NCBI RefSeq assembly: GCF_021049285.1
Contig: NZ_CP088017.1
Location: forward strand, 496,001 to 560,000
Source of the DNA: Ruania halotolerans
GTDB taxonomy: Bacteria > Actinomycetota > Actinomycetes > Actinomycetales > Beutenbergiaceae
DNA length: 64,000 nucleotides
Reading direction: 5' to 3'
The notes under the pieces are model-generated. The model was not told where the DNA came from, did not search any database, and saw only the letters and a program-made list of their open reading frames with translations. The position numbers and the translations under genes are program-made. Numbering within the stretch: the stretch's first letter is position 1; every line of letters starts with the position of its first letter. Shown here in pieces: positions 46,197 to 55,281 of this stretch.

Positions 46197-48224
46197 GTGA
46201 CTGAGACTCTCACCAGCAGCGGCGTCCGGGCTCGCCCGGTCGCGCCCGCCGGGCACCGCCGCGGCGTGGGCATCGGCGAACTGCTACTCGACGGCGGCTT
46301 CTGGGGCTCGCTCCAGCAGACCAACGCCCATGCCACCCTGACCCACTGCCTCGACTGGATGGAACGCCTGGGCTGGCTCGCCAACTTCGACCATGTTGCC
46401 GCGGGTACCACTGGCGGGCACCGGCCTGGCTGGCAGTTCTCGGACTCCGAGGTCTACAAACTGCTCGAGGCGATGGCATGGGAGTTCGGTCGGACTGCCG
46501 ATCCAGACAGCACCGAGTGGTCGCACCTGGTCCGACGGATCGCCGCCGCACAGGACGACGACGGCTATCTCAACACCTGTTACGGGCACGCCGGCCAGGC
46601 TCCCCGCTACAGCGATCTCTCCACCGGACACGAGTTGTACTGCACCGGCCACCTGCTCCAAGCCGCCGTCGCCCGGGTGCGTACCCACGGTGTGGACGAG
46701 CTCGTCGAGGTGGCGCGCCGCGCGGCAGATCAGGTGTGCCGCGAGTTCGGACCGGACGGGCGCGACGGTATCTGCGGCCACCCGGAGATCGAGCTCGGCC
46801 TGGTCGAACTGGGCCGGGCATTGGGGGAGCCTCGATACACCGAGCAGGCCCGCCTGTTCATCGAACGCCGTGGCCGTGGGACGCTCGCCCCGATTGCTCT
46901 GCTCAGTCCCGCCTACTTCCAGGACGACGTCCCGGTTCGGGAGGTGGCCGTATGGCGCGGCCACGCGGTGCGTGCCCTCTACCTCGCCGCCGGTGCCGTG
47001 GACGTCGCCGTCGACACCGACGACCATGACCTGCGTACCGCGGTCGAACGCCAGTGGACCCGCACGGTGGAGCGCCGCACCTACCTGACCGGCGGCATGG
47101 GGTCGCGACACCAGGACGAGGGCTTCGGTGATGATTGGGAGCTACCGCCGGACCGTGCGTACTGCGAGACGTGCGCCGGGATCGCCTCCGTGATGGTCTC
47201 CTGGCGGCTACTGCTCGCCTCCGACGACGTCCGGTACGCCGATCTGATCGAGCGCACCTTCTACAACGTGGTGGCCACCTCGCCGCGGGCTGATGGTCGC
47301 GCGTTCTTCTACGCCAATCCGCTGCAACAGCGTGAACAAGGCGCTCCCATGCAGCCCGACGCCGTGAATCCGCGGGCCGAGGGAGGTGCCCGGGCGCCCT
47401 GGTTCGACGTCTCCTGCTGCCCCACCAATGTGGCGCGCACGCTCGCCTCGTGGCACACCTACGCTGCGTTCGTCGACGACTCCGAGGGGCCCGCAGGCCC
47501 CGCCGATGGTGTTCCTACCGTCACGCTCGCCCAGTACGCGAGTGGTGACCTGCGGGTGGCAGTGGGCACCGGGGAACTTGCGCTGCGGGTAGAGACGACC
47601 TACCCCGAGTCGGGGATTGTGCGGATCCGGGTGCTCGAGGTTCCGGAACGGCCCGTGGCATTGCGCTTGCGGGTGCCGCACTGGGCTGAGGGGGCCACGC
47701 TCGCGGCGTCCTCGGTGAGTTCGCCGGGCACCGAGCAGCCTTCGAACATCATGCATCCGGCTCGCACAGCGCATTCGGTGGCACCGGGCTGGGTGGAGGT
47801 GCCGGGCGAACGTGCTGCGGGTGACGTCGTGGTGCTCGAACTTCCTGTCACGCCGCGCTTGACCTGGCCGGATCCGCGGGTGGACGCCGCCCGTGGCACC
47901 GTCGCCGTCGAACGTGGTCCGATCGTGCTGTGCCTGGAGTCCGTGGATCTCCCCGCCGGCATCGCATTGGAGCATGTGCGGATCGACACCGCCGCGGAGC
48001 TGCGGCCATACGCGGACGGCGCACTAGTAACTGCACGCACTGTGGAACTGCCAGACGGCGGCACGGGAGTACCGCCGTTCAGCTCCGGAGCAGCTGGCGC
48101 TTGCACCGGTCATGACCTGCCCGACGGCGGTGCCCAGAATCCGATCGAGGTCCCGCTCGTGCCGTATCACCGGTGGGCCGAACGGGGGCCGTCGACCATG
48201 CGTGTCTTCGTTCCGACGGACTGA
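46197..48224 (+). CDS. GH127 beta-L-arabinofuranosidase
   Basis: A 675-residue cytosolic enzyme (no signal peptide) that removes beta-L-arabinofuranose from short arabinosides such as those on plant hydroxyproline-rich glycoproteins. The unusual Cys-based active site is complete: E324 and C326 in YCETCA, and C407-C408 in VSCCPTN, matching the HypBA1 zinc site (E338, C340, C417, C418) in which C417 is the nucleophile. The (alpha/alpha)6 barrel is followed by beta-sandwich domains. GTG start, 13 bp after the permease. It processes what the importer brings in. Confidence 0.93.
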   Translation: MTETLTSSGVRARPVAPAGHRRGVGIGELLLDGGFWGSLQQTNAHATLTHCLDWMERLGWLANFDHVAAGTTGGHRPGWQFSDSEVYKLLEAMAWEFGRTADPDSTEWSHLVRRIAAAQDDDGYLNTCYGHAGQAPRYSDLSTGHELYCTGHLLQAAVARVRTHGVDELVEVARRAADQVCREFGPDGRDGICGHPEIELGLVELGRALGEPRYTEQARLFIERRGRGTLAPIALLSPAYFQDDVPVREVAVWRGHAVRALYLAAGAVDVAVDTDDHDLRTAVERQWTRTVERRTYLTGGMGSRHQDEGFGDDWELPPDRAYCETCAGIASVMVSWRLLLASDDVRYADLIERTFYNVVATSPRADGRAFFYANPLQQREQGAPMQPDAVNPRAEGGARAPWFDVSCCPTNVARTLASWHTYAAFVDDSEGPAGPADGVPTVTLAQYASGDLRVAVGTGELALRVETTYPESGIVRIRVLEVPERPVALRLRVPHWAEGATLAASSVSSPGTEQPSNIMHPARTAHSVAPGWVEVPGERAAGDVVVLELPVTPRLTWPDPRVDAARGTVAVERGPIVLCLESVDLPAGIALEHVRIDTAAELRPYADGALVTARTVELPDGGTGVPPFSSGAAGACTGHDLPDGGAQNPIEVPLVPYHRWAERGPSTMRVFVPTD

Positions 48225-48277
48225 CCCGCGCGGCCCGGAGCCTACCAACAGCAGCACGACGTCGGCAGGAGCGAGAG

Positions 48278-48289
48278 CGAACCGGTTCG
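48278..48289. promoter_or_regulatory. LacI-type operator 4 before the surface glycosidase
   Basis: CGAACCGGTTCG again, with the flanks AG..ACAGT shared with operator 3. It lies 138 bp before the start of the surface enzyme and 53 bp after the GH127 stop, so the enzyme has its own promoter but the same regulator. Confidence 0.85.
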
Positions 48290-48427
48290 ACAGTTCGACG
48301 GAAAGTAAGGGAGGGAGCGCGAGGCTCCGGACAGTCCGGGGTGAGATTGACGACGTTTGCACGACCACGTATTACGTCCGCGGAGGGCCCGACGCGGTGC
48401 CGTCCGCACCACACGAGGAGTACGAAG

Positions 48428-51400
48428 ATGTCTCTGCCCAGAAGATCACCGGCGCCGGGTGCTCGGCGCCGCCGGATCGCGATGACGGCCATGACGGCCG
48501 CGAGCGCGATAGCCCTCGGCACCGTGGGAGCCGCCGTGAACACGACCACGGCGGCTGCCGAGCCAGGGCCCGAGTCGACGCTGGTCGTCGACGCCGACCA
48601 GCCCTTCCGTGAGGTCAGCCATGTGGCCACGGGATCGCTGTACGGCATTGCCGACGAGGGCGTGCCGTCCGATGAGCTCATTGCGCCGATCAATCCCAAC
48701 ACATTCGTCCAGATGCCGCCGGGCGGCCGGCAGCAGCCGACCGGCGACACGCTCGACGTGTGGCAGACGGCCGCACGTCATGACGCCGGGATCGTCGTTC
48801 GGATCGTCGACTACTACCCCGGCTGGCCCTACCAGTTCAGCTGGGAGAACACCGAGGACCGCAAGGCCTGGGAGGACGTCATCCGGGACGTCGTCGCGGA
48901 CGTCGAGGCGTCAGGAGCGACGAACATCGTGGCCTACGCCCCGTGGAACGAGTCGGACCACACCTGGCTCGAGGAGAACGGCACCTTCGAGGAGCTGTGG
49001 GAGTTCAGCTACAACGTCCTGCGGGAGGAGCTGGGTCCCGACGTGCCGATCCAGGGTCCGAGCTTCTCGGACAACATCACCGACATGCGGCAGTTCCTCG
49101 AGTTCGCGAAGGAGACGGACACCGTCCCCGACGTGCTCGAATGGCACGAACTGATCCGGTCGTCGAAGACGAAGGGGGACGTCGAGTCCGTCCGGGCGAT
49201 GCTCGACGAGCTGGACCTGCCCGACCTCCCGATCGACATCGCTGAGTACGCCTCCCCGCAGGAGGTGGGCCTGCCGGGACCGCTCGTCGGGTACATCTCG
49301 AAGTTCGAGCGGTTCGGCATCGACCGGGCCGAGCTCGCGTTCTGGAACCAGTCCGGGACGTTGGGCGACCTGCTCGTCGAACGCGGTGGCGCACCCAACG
49401 GCGCCTATTGGCTGTACACCTGGTACGCCGACATGACCGGGGACATGGTCACCACGACCCCGCCGTCGAATGAGAGCCCGTTGGACGGTGCGGCCTCGGT
49501 GAACGACGCCCGGGACGAGGTTCGGATCATCGCGGGCGGCAACAGCGGCCCGACCTCGATCCAGGTTAACGGCCTTGACCAACTCGCCCTCGGCGAGGAC
49601 GTGAACGTGACACTCGAGGTCACGCCGTCCTACGGGCGGACCACGCCCACCGCGGGGCCGATCACCATCTCGGAGACGACGTACGCCGTCGGTGAGGACG
49701 GATCGATCACCGTCCCCGTCGTGATGAACCCGGCGTACGGGTACCACGTCGTCGTGTCCGAGGCTGGGCAGACCCAGAGCCTGGCGGGGATGTACACCCT
49801 CGACAACGTCCACTCCGGCCTGCCCCTCGGCACGGACGACGGCGGTGCCGTTCAGTCCGAGGCCGGCCAGGGCAGCACGTGGGAGATCCGCGACGCCGGC
49901 TCGGGCCTCTACACCGTCATCGACAATGCCAGCGGACTGCTCCTCGGTGCTCAGCCGGGGACGATCGGTAACGGCGCACCCACCGTCCTCCAGGAGGAGG
50001 ACGGGAGCGAGGAGCAGCTGTGGCAGCTTGTCCCCGACGGCCAGGGCAACGTCCGGCTCGCCAACTACGCGACCGGCCTGACCCTCGGCGTCGACCAGAT
50101 GAGCACTGAACCGGGCGCAGCCGTGGTCCAGTGGACCGACGGGGCCCCGACGTCGAACTGCACGCCCGACGGGCCGCGGCAGCCGGGTCGGTTCGGGACT
50201 GCGCTCGACCTGTGCGGTACCGACTCCTACGTCACGATGCCGGACGGTGTCGTCGACGGAGTCGATGGCGACTGGTCGATCTCCACCTGGGTGAAGCCGT
50301 CCGCGTTGCCGACCTGGGCCCGGGTGTTCGACATCGGCTCGGGTTCGGGATCGAGTATGTTCCTCACCCTCAACGCCGGCAGCGGGCCGCGCTTCGTCAT
50401 CACCACGAGCGGTGCCGGGGGAGAGCAGCGCCTCGACTACCCGGGGCAGAACCTTCCCATCGATGAGTGGACACAGGTGACGATCACTGTGTCCGGCACC
50501 ACTGGCACGATGTACATCGACGGCGAGGCGGTCGTCACCAACGACCAGATCACGATCTCGCCTGCCGACCTGGGGGCGTCGAACGGACGCAACTGGCTCG
50601 GGAGGTCGCAGTACGGTAGCGACCCGACGTTCGACGGTGCCCTGGACGACTTCGCGATCCACAGCAGGGCCCTGTCCGCCACCGAGGTTTCCGAGCTGGC
50701 TGCTGGGCAGCCGGTCGACGGTGACGTGGTCAGCTACGCCTTCGACGAGCCCGATGGCGGCACGACCGTGACGGACTCCTCGGGCAACGGGCTCGACGCC
50801 ACGATCACCGTCGGGGTCGGTGCCGGCGCCAGCACCACGGCGACCGACGAGGAGACCGCCGACCGGTTCTGGACTCTCGTACGGGCCGTGGAGCCCGGCA
50901 CTGGTGTACTGACACTGCTCAACGACGTGCAGGGTGGCGGTGCCGAGCTCTATGGGACCGGCCCGTTCATGCTCGACGTCGTGTGCACTGCGGACGGGCA
51001 GGTCGTGCTCGAGGAGTCGGTGACTCTCGCGGCAGGGGCCGAGCGTTCGTTCGACGCTCTCCCGCAGGGCGCCACGTGTGTGGTGACCCAGACGGCCGAC
51101 GGCGGAGCAACAGCCTCCGAGCTGGAGCCTGCCGACGGAACGGTCACTGTGGGTGAGGAGCCTGCGGTGGTCACGCTGACGAATACCTTCGAGGTCACCT
51201 CCCTGACGGTGACCAAGCAGATCGAGGGTGAGACGGACGCGGAGGTGGCGTTCGCCGTCGGGCTGGCCTGTACCTGGGTGGCCGATGGTGAACCGCGGGA
51301 CCTGGAGATCCCTGGCGGTGCGGTGCGCGAGTTGGTAGCGCCGGATGAATTGACGGCGACATATGCGGATCTGCCGATCGGTGCGGACTGTGTGTTGACC

Positions 51401-51742
51401 GAGTCCGAGACCGGTGGTGCCGATTCGACCTCGATCGCCGTGACCAGCGCTGGTGAGGAGGTCACCATCGAGGGAACCTCGGCGGAGCTGGCCGTGCTCG
51501 CTGATGCGGGAACGTCGGCGACCGTGACCAACGTGTTCGACCCGGCGGACGGCACTCCGTCCGGCAACGACGATGACGGGTCCAGTGGTGATGGTGACCA
51601 GTCGGGCGCCTCGGATGGGCCGGGAACGGCCGACGATCTGCCCAGCACCGGTGCCACCATTGCGTGGTTGGTGGCCGGCGCAGTAGCGCTGCTCCTGATC
51701 GGTGGTCTGCTGCTGCGGGCGCGTCGCCTGCGCAGCGTCTGA
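48428..51742 (+). CDS. sortase-anchored multidomain glycoside hydrolase with lectin and LamG domains
   Basis: A 1104-residue surface protein. A signal peptide (about 1-45) is followed by a clan-A type catalytic barrel with acid/base E175 in WNESD and nucleophile E273 in DIAEYAS (about 50-450). Then come a ricin-type beta-trefoil segment (about 455-580), a LamG/concanavalin-like domain (about 588-770), a short trefoil-like end near 806, two DUF5979-like Ig repeats (about 840-1035), a Ser/Gly/Asp linker and the sorting signal LPSTG (1071-1075) with a membrane helix and basic tail. ATG 48428 has GAGGAG upstream. It is LacI-controlled with the GH127 operon; the substrate is inferred to be an arabinose-rich plant glycan. 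The hydrolase family is not certain (GH39-like). Confidence 0.87.
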   Translation: MSLPRRSPAPGARRRRIAMTAMTAASAIALGTVGAAVNTTTAAAEPGPESTLVVDADQPFREVSHVATGSLYGIADEGVPSDELIAPINPNTFVQMPPGGRQQPTGDTLDVWQTAARHDAGIVVRIVDYYPGWPYQFSWENTEDRKAWEDVIRDVVADVEASGATNIVAYAPWNESDHTWLEENGTFEELWEFSYNVLREELGPDVPIQGPSFSDNITDMRQFLEFAKETDTVPDVLEWHELIRSSKTKGDVESVRAMLDELDLPDLPIDIAEYASPQEVGLPGPLVGYISKFERFGIDRAELAFWNQSGTLGDLLVERGGAPNGAYWLYTWYADMTGDMVTTTPPSNESPLDGAASVNDARDEVRIIAGGNSGPTSIQVNGLDQLALGEDVNVTLEVTPSYGRTTPTAGPITISETTYAVGEDGSITVPVVMNPAYGYHVVVSEAGQTQSLAGMYTLDNVHSGLPLGTDDGGAVQSEAGQGSTWEIRDAGSGLYTVIDNASGLLLGAQPGTIGNGAPTVLQEEDGSEEQLWQLVPDGQGNVRLANYATGLTLGVDQMSTEPGAAVVQWTDGAPTSNCTPDGPRQPGRFGTALDLCGTDSYVTMPDGVVDGVDGDWSISTWVKPSALPTWARVFDIGSGSGSSMFLTLNAGSGPRFVITTSGAGGEQRLDYPGQNLPIDEWTQVTITVSGTTGTMYIDGEAVVTNDQITISPADLGASNGRNWLGRSQYGSDPTFDGALDDFAIHSRALSATEVSELAAGQPVDGDVVSYAFDEPDGGTTVTDSSGNGLDATITVGVGAGASTTATDEETADRFWTLVRAVEPGTGVLTLLNDVQGGGAELYGTGPFMLDVVCTADGQVVLEESVTLAAGAERSFDALPQGATCVVTQTADGGATASELEPADGTVTVGEEPAVVTLTNTFEVTSLTVTKQIEGETDAEVAFAVGLACTWVADGEPRDLEIPGGAVRELVAPDELTATYADLPIGADCVLTESETGGADSTSIAVTSAGEEVTIEGTSAELAVLADAGTSATVTNVFDPADGTPSGNDDDGSSGDGDQSGASDGPGTADDLPSTGATIAWLVAGAVALLLIGGLLLRARRLRSV

Positions 51743-51771
51743 TCAACCGGCGCTGCAGATGTGAAGAACCG

Positions 51772-51804
51772 GGCGCACCCCACCCGTTGCGGGTGGGGTG
51801 CGCC
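51772..51804 (+). terminator. terminator after the surface glycosidase
   Basis: A perfect 14-bp stem (GGCGCACCCCACCC), loop GTTGC, then TGTTCTG. It ends the arabinoside locus. Between here and 52131 the only other signal is the IS3-like relic. Confidence 0.85.
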
Positions 51805-52002
51805 TGTTCTGCCTCCGCTCGAGGAGTTCATTCGAGCCATTGACAAGGGCACTCCTACGAGCGCAAGCGCCGATCAGTGCGCCGTCGTGGAGCTTGTCAA
51901 GACGCCTGTGTAGGTGATGTGGGCCACATGGGTGAGAGGTAGGTGTTGACATCCGCCTACACCGCCCTTCTGACAGACAGCCCCCTGGGGGCGGTACCGG
52001 TT

Positions 52003-52080
52003 CAGCAGCTTCGTGAAGTGAACACGCGTGTCCGTCTCCTCGAGCAGGAGAACGAGGTCCTCCGCCACGCGATGGCGTTC
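52003..52080 (+). pseudogene. fragment resembling IS3-type OrfA
   Basis: A 26-codon stretch reads VRLLEQENEVLRHAMAF, like the C-terminal coiled coil of IS3-family OrfA proteins. Nothing upstream or downstream continues it. It is probably a relic of an insertion at the boundary between the two glycan loci. Confidence 0.4.
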
Positions 52081-52131
52081 GAGGGTGGCCGGATAATTCG
52101 CGCTGTCATCCGCGCGCTGATCAGCCGGAGG

Positions 52132-52896
52132 TTACAGCGTGGACATGCCGCCATCGACGGCGAAGCTGGCACCGGTAGCGAAAGCACCGTCGTCGCTGGC
52201 GAGAAGCACCATGACGCCTTCGACGTCCCGCGGTGTGCCCGCCCTGCCTAAGGGGATTCGGCCCACGATGGCGCTGTGGGCGGTCGGGTCGTCGGAGATG
52301 GTGGTGACCAGCGCCGTCTCGGTGTAGGCCGGGACCACCGTGTTTACCCGGATGCCATCGGCGGCGTATCCCGCCGCGACCGTACGGACCAAACCGTGGA
52401 TGCCTGCCTTCGATGCGCTGTACGCCGTGAAGTCCGCACCCTCGCCTGTGATGGCGGTGGGCGAGCCAACCACGATGATCGAGCCCCCGCTGCGGTCCCG
52501 CATCGTGCGCACGGCGTATTTGAGGGTGAGGAAGGTCCCGGTGAAATTGGTCTCGATTGTGCGGCGCCAGACCTCCAGGTCCAGGTCCGCGACCCGGTCG
52601 TCCTCACCGAAGAGTTGCACGCCGGCGTTGGCGACGACCACGTCGGGCGCCCAACCTTCCGCACCGAGGTTCTCGAACGCAGCTCGTACCGATGTCTCGT
52701 CGCTGATGTCGACGATGACGTACCGAGCGCTCGCCCCGACTCCTGCGGCCACCTCTTCGGCAGCGGCAGCGTCGCGGTCGGCGACGATGACGCGCGCACC
52801 CTCGCGCGCGAATCGTTCTAGCACCGCGCGACCGATTCCGGCACCCGACCCGGTGACGAGGGCCGTCCTACCGGTCAATGGGGTCTGTCCAGGCAC
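52132..52896 (-). CDS. short-chain dehydrogenase/reductase (sugar-locus)
   Basis: A 254-residue SDR with TGSGAGIGRA (cofactor loop), VVANAGVQLFG and the catalytic Tyr/Lys in YSASK; an Asp after the second strand (VADRD) favours NAD. GTG 52896 is used because it begins one base after the upstream glycosidase stop; longer frames would overlap that gene. Terminal position in a glycan operon suggests oxidation of a released sugar, such as a pentose or uronate (inference). Confidence 0.87.
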   Translation of the reverse strand: MPGQTPLTGRTALVTGSGAGIGRAVLERFAREGARVIVADRDAAAAEEVAAGVGASARYVIVDISDETSVRAAFENLGAEGWAPDVVVANAGVQLFGEDDRVADLDLEVWRRTIETNFTGTFLTLKYAVRTMRDRSGGSIIVVGSPTAITGEGADFTAYSASKAGIHGLVRTVAAGYAADGIRVNTVVPAYTETALVTTISDDPTAHSAIVGRIPLGRAGTPRDVEGVMVLLASDDGAFATGASFAVDGGMSTL

Positions 52897-52897
52897 C

Positions 52898-54376
52898 TCA
52901 GGCCGCCCGCAACCGGATCGCCATGTACGGCCTCGCCGGCAGGTCAACGCGGAACGTCCCCTCCTGGGGCGTGGGTAACGTCTGTACCGTCATGCCCCAG
53001 GTGTCGATGATGTCGACATGCCAGGAGGTGCCGGGGTCGGTGCGGAACGTGCGAAAGCGCGGCCGGTTGAAGCCCAGGTAGACGAGCACATGCTGGTCTG
53101 GCACGCCTGCGCGCGGAGCGTCCCAGTCTCCCGGGAGCGGTTCGACCGGCCCGGGCGCCTCCTCCAGTAGCTTCCGCAGGAAGCCGATCCGTTCAGGGCT
53201 CTGGCCTTTGAGGGTCCCGCCCTTGGACCACCACAGCACCTCATCGTCGGCAAGGTAGGTCTCACCATGGCCCACGTACCCACCGCGTACTGCCCCCTCC
53301 CAGGTGCGGCGCAGCATTTCCTCCGCGGTGAGGTTGCCCCACCCCTGGTCAATGTCTCCCTCGTAGCCGCACTCGTCGACGATGACCGGCTTGCCCCACC
53401 GCTCCCGCCAGTCGGTCACCATTTCCGCGGTCTTGTAGAGGTCGACCCGTTGCATGCTGGCATGGCTGACCCACGGGCGCGAATGGTCGTACACCTCCCA
53501 GCAGTTGTGCACCGAGAGCAGGTGCCCGACCGAATCTTCCTCGCCGATGATGGCGGCGAACCGCTCCCAGTCCTCGGGCGTCTTCGATTTCAAGAGGTCG
53601 TACTCATTGGCCAGCGACCACCAGACGTTGGGGAAGGCCGCCAGACGCGCGACGGCGTACCGTAGGTAGGCATCGTCCTGATCGCTGGTCATCGTCGCGA
53701 AGCCCCACCGATCGTAGGGGTGGAACAGGATGAGGTCCGCCTGCACGCCGATGTCGGCAAGGTCATCGATCCGTGCCTCCAGGTGCTGCCAGAAGGTCAC
53801 GTCGAAGCGGTCGAAGGCGAACCCACCATCGCCGTCGCCTTCGAACGGAAAACGCTCCGGCTCGTCATGGTTGAACTGATACCACTTCGGGAAGACGCAC
53901 ATTCGCAACTTTGTGAACGGCGCCGCGCGCAGACTTGCCAACGTGGATTCCTGCAGGTGCTCGGGCTGGTGTGTCCACGCGTAGGCGGTGGTGCCGATCG
54001 GCAGGTGTGCTGCACCATCCGCGTGCGCGAGGTGGAACCCGGCCACGCGAACGGGGCCGTGATCGTTCGGTCTGGCCGGTCCGACATCGAACGTCCCCTC
54101 CTGGCCGTGCAGATCCGCCAGGTCGCTCACCGTGCGGAAGGAGTACGTGCCGGGGGTTAGGGGCAGATGGCGCAGGCGAAACATGCCATCACCGTCATAG
54201 AAGCCCGGGATCCGGATCGTGCGATCGGGGCCGGTCACCTCCGCGTGCAGAGCGACCGTGAAAGGGTGCTCCGGCGCCGCAGTGCGCAGGGTGATCTCGT
54301 GCCGGCGCATGGCGGTGGGGGCGGCGCCGACGGTATGGCCGCTCCGGTTCCGGGCGGTGGTGGAAGGATGGGACAT
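52898..54376 (-). CDS. DUF5060/DUF5605-like putative glycoside hydrolase
   Basis: A 492-residue cytosolic protein (no signal peptide). An N-terminal beta domain (about 1-95) is followed by a TIM barrel with NE in SLANEYD and a second Glu in VIVDECGYEG, fitting the acid/base and nucleophile of clan GH-A, then a C-terminal beta domain. The pattern matches DUF5060/DUF4038/DUF5605 proteins related to apiose/rhamnogalacturonan-acting enzymes, but the activity is not established. The start at 54376 has AAAGG upstream; it lies 5 bp after the permease stop. Lack of a signal suggests that it cleaves imported oligosaccharides. Confidence 0.82.
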   Translation of the reverse strand: MSHPSTTARNRSGHTVGAAPTAMRRHEITLRTAAPEHPFTVALHAEVTGPDRTIRIPGFYDGDGMFRLRHLPLTPGTYSFRTVSDLADLHGQEGTFDVGPARPNDHGPVRVAGFHLAHADGAAHLPIGTTAYAWTHQPEHLQESTLASLRAAPFTKLRMCVFPKWYQFNHDEPERFPFEGDGDGGFAFDRFDVTFWQHLEARIDDLADIGVQADLILFHPYDRWGFATMTSDQDDAYLRYAVARLAAFPNVWWSLANEYDLLKSKTPEDWERFAAIIGEEDSVGHLLSVHNCWEVYDHSRPWVSHASMQRVDLYKTAEMVTDWRERWGKPVIVDECGYEGDIDQGWGNLTAEEMLRRTWEGAVRGGYVGHGETYLADDEVLWWSKGGTLKGQSPERIGFLRKLLEEAPGPVEPLPGDWDAPRAGVPDQHVLVYLGFNRPRFRTFRTDPGTSWHVDIIDTWGMTVQTLPTPQEGTFRVDLPARPYMAIRLRAA

Positions 54377-54381
54377 GCGGG

Positions 54382-55281
54382 TCAACCTTTCACGGCACCG
54401 GCGAAGGCGCCTCGGATGAAGTAGCGCTGGAACATCAGGTAGACGATCAGCACGGGGACGATGGACATCAGCGTGAAGGCGTTGATCGGGCCGTAAGACG
54501 TGGTGAACTGCGATTGGAAACCTTGTACCGCGAGCGGCACTGTCCAGGACTCCTGCTGCTGCAGGACGACCAGTGCGATGCCGAATTCGTTCCACGTGGC
54601 GACGAAGTCGAGAATGAACAAGGCGGCGAGCGCCGGCCGGGCCAGCGGCAGGATGATCTGGAAGAACAGGCGGGCGTTCGATGCACCGTCCATCACGGCC
54701 GACTCGTCGAGCTCGGCGGGGATCTGCCGGAAGAAGCCATAGAGGATGAAAACCTGGTACGGCAGTCCGAAGCCGATGTAGGGCAGAATCAGCCCGAGTG
54801 GGTTGTTGAGCAGGTCCGTCGCAAGCATGATCTGAAAGAGCGGCGCGAGGGCGACCTGTACGGGCACCATGGCGCCGAAAGCGATGACCGCGAGCACCAC
54901 CCCGCTGTACTGGAAGCGAATTCTGGCAAGTGCGAAGGCCGCCGAGGCCGAGACCAGAAGACCTAAAGGCACCTTGATCATCGATACCAACAGGCTGTTA
55001 CCAGCCGAGCGCATCAGGCCACCGGTCTCCAGAGCCTCGAGATAGTTGCCCCAATCCGGGACCGAGGGCAGGGAGAAGAGTGAGGTACCAAGGATGTCGG
55101 CCTCATCCTTGAGCGAGGTGATCACCACGAAGCCGAGCGGCAGCACCCACAGGAGCGCGGCGATGAAGATGCCGACCCACCAGAGCACCGGTCCGGCGCC
55201 TTGCCGTCGGTGGGGACCTCGTGCGGCCGAAGCGGCTGCCCTTCTGACCGTTCTCGGGTGACGATCCGTTGACGTACTCAT
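54382..55281 (-). CDS. sugar ABC transporter permease (MalG type)
   Basis: A 299-residue permease with six spans after a basic N-terminus; the EAA loop is AELDESAVMDGASNARLFFQ and the end FIRGAFAGAVKG is typical. ATG 55281 overlaps the stop of the preceding permease by one base (TGATGA), so translation is coupled. It is the third importer of this kind in the window. Confidence 0.92.
   Translation of the reverse strand: MSTSTDRHPRTVRRAAASAARGPHRRQGAGPVLWWVGIFIAALLWVLPLGFVVITSLKDEADILGTSLFSLPSVPDWGNYLEALETGGLMRSAGNSLLVSMIKVPLGLLVSASAAFALARIRFQYSGVVLAVIAFGAMVPVQVALAPLFQIMLATDLLNNPLGLILPYIGFGLPYQVFILYGFFRQIPAELDESAVMDGASNARLFFQIILPLARPALAALFILDFVATWNEFGIALVVLQQQESWTVPLAVQGFQSQFTTSYGPINAFTLMSIVPVLIVYLMFQRYFIRGAFAGAVKG

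Noticed and set aside
48173-48427. 85-codon upstream extension of the surface glycosidase
   Set aside because: Would overlap GH127 and the operator and hide the signal peptide; ATG 48428 has a ribosome site and a proper signal sequence.
48911-50662. 583-codon frame antisense to the surface glycosidase
   Set aside because: No ribosome site or recognisable fold; it mirrors the codon bias of the real gene.
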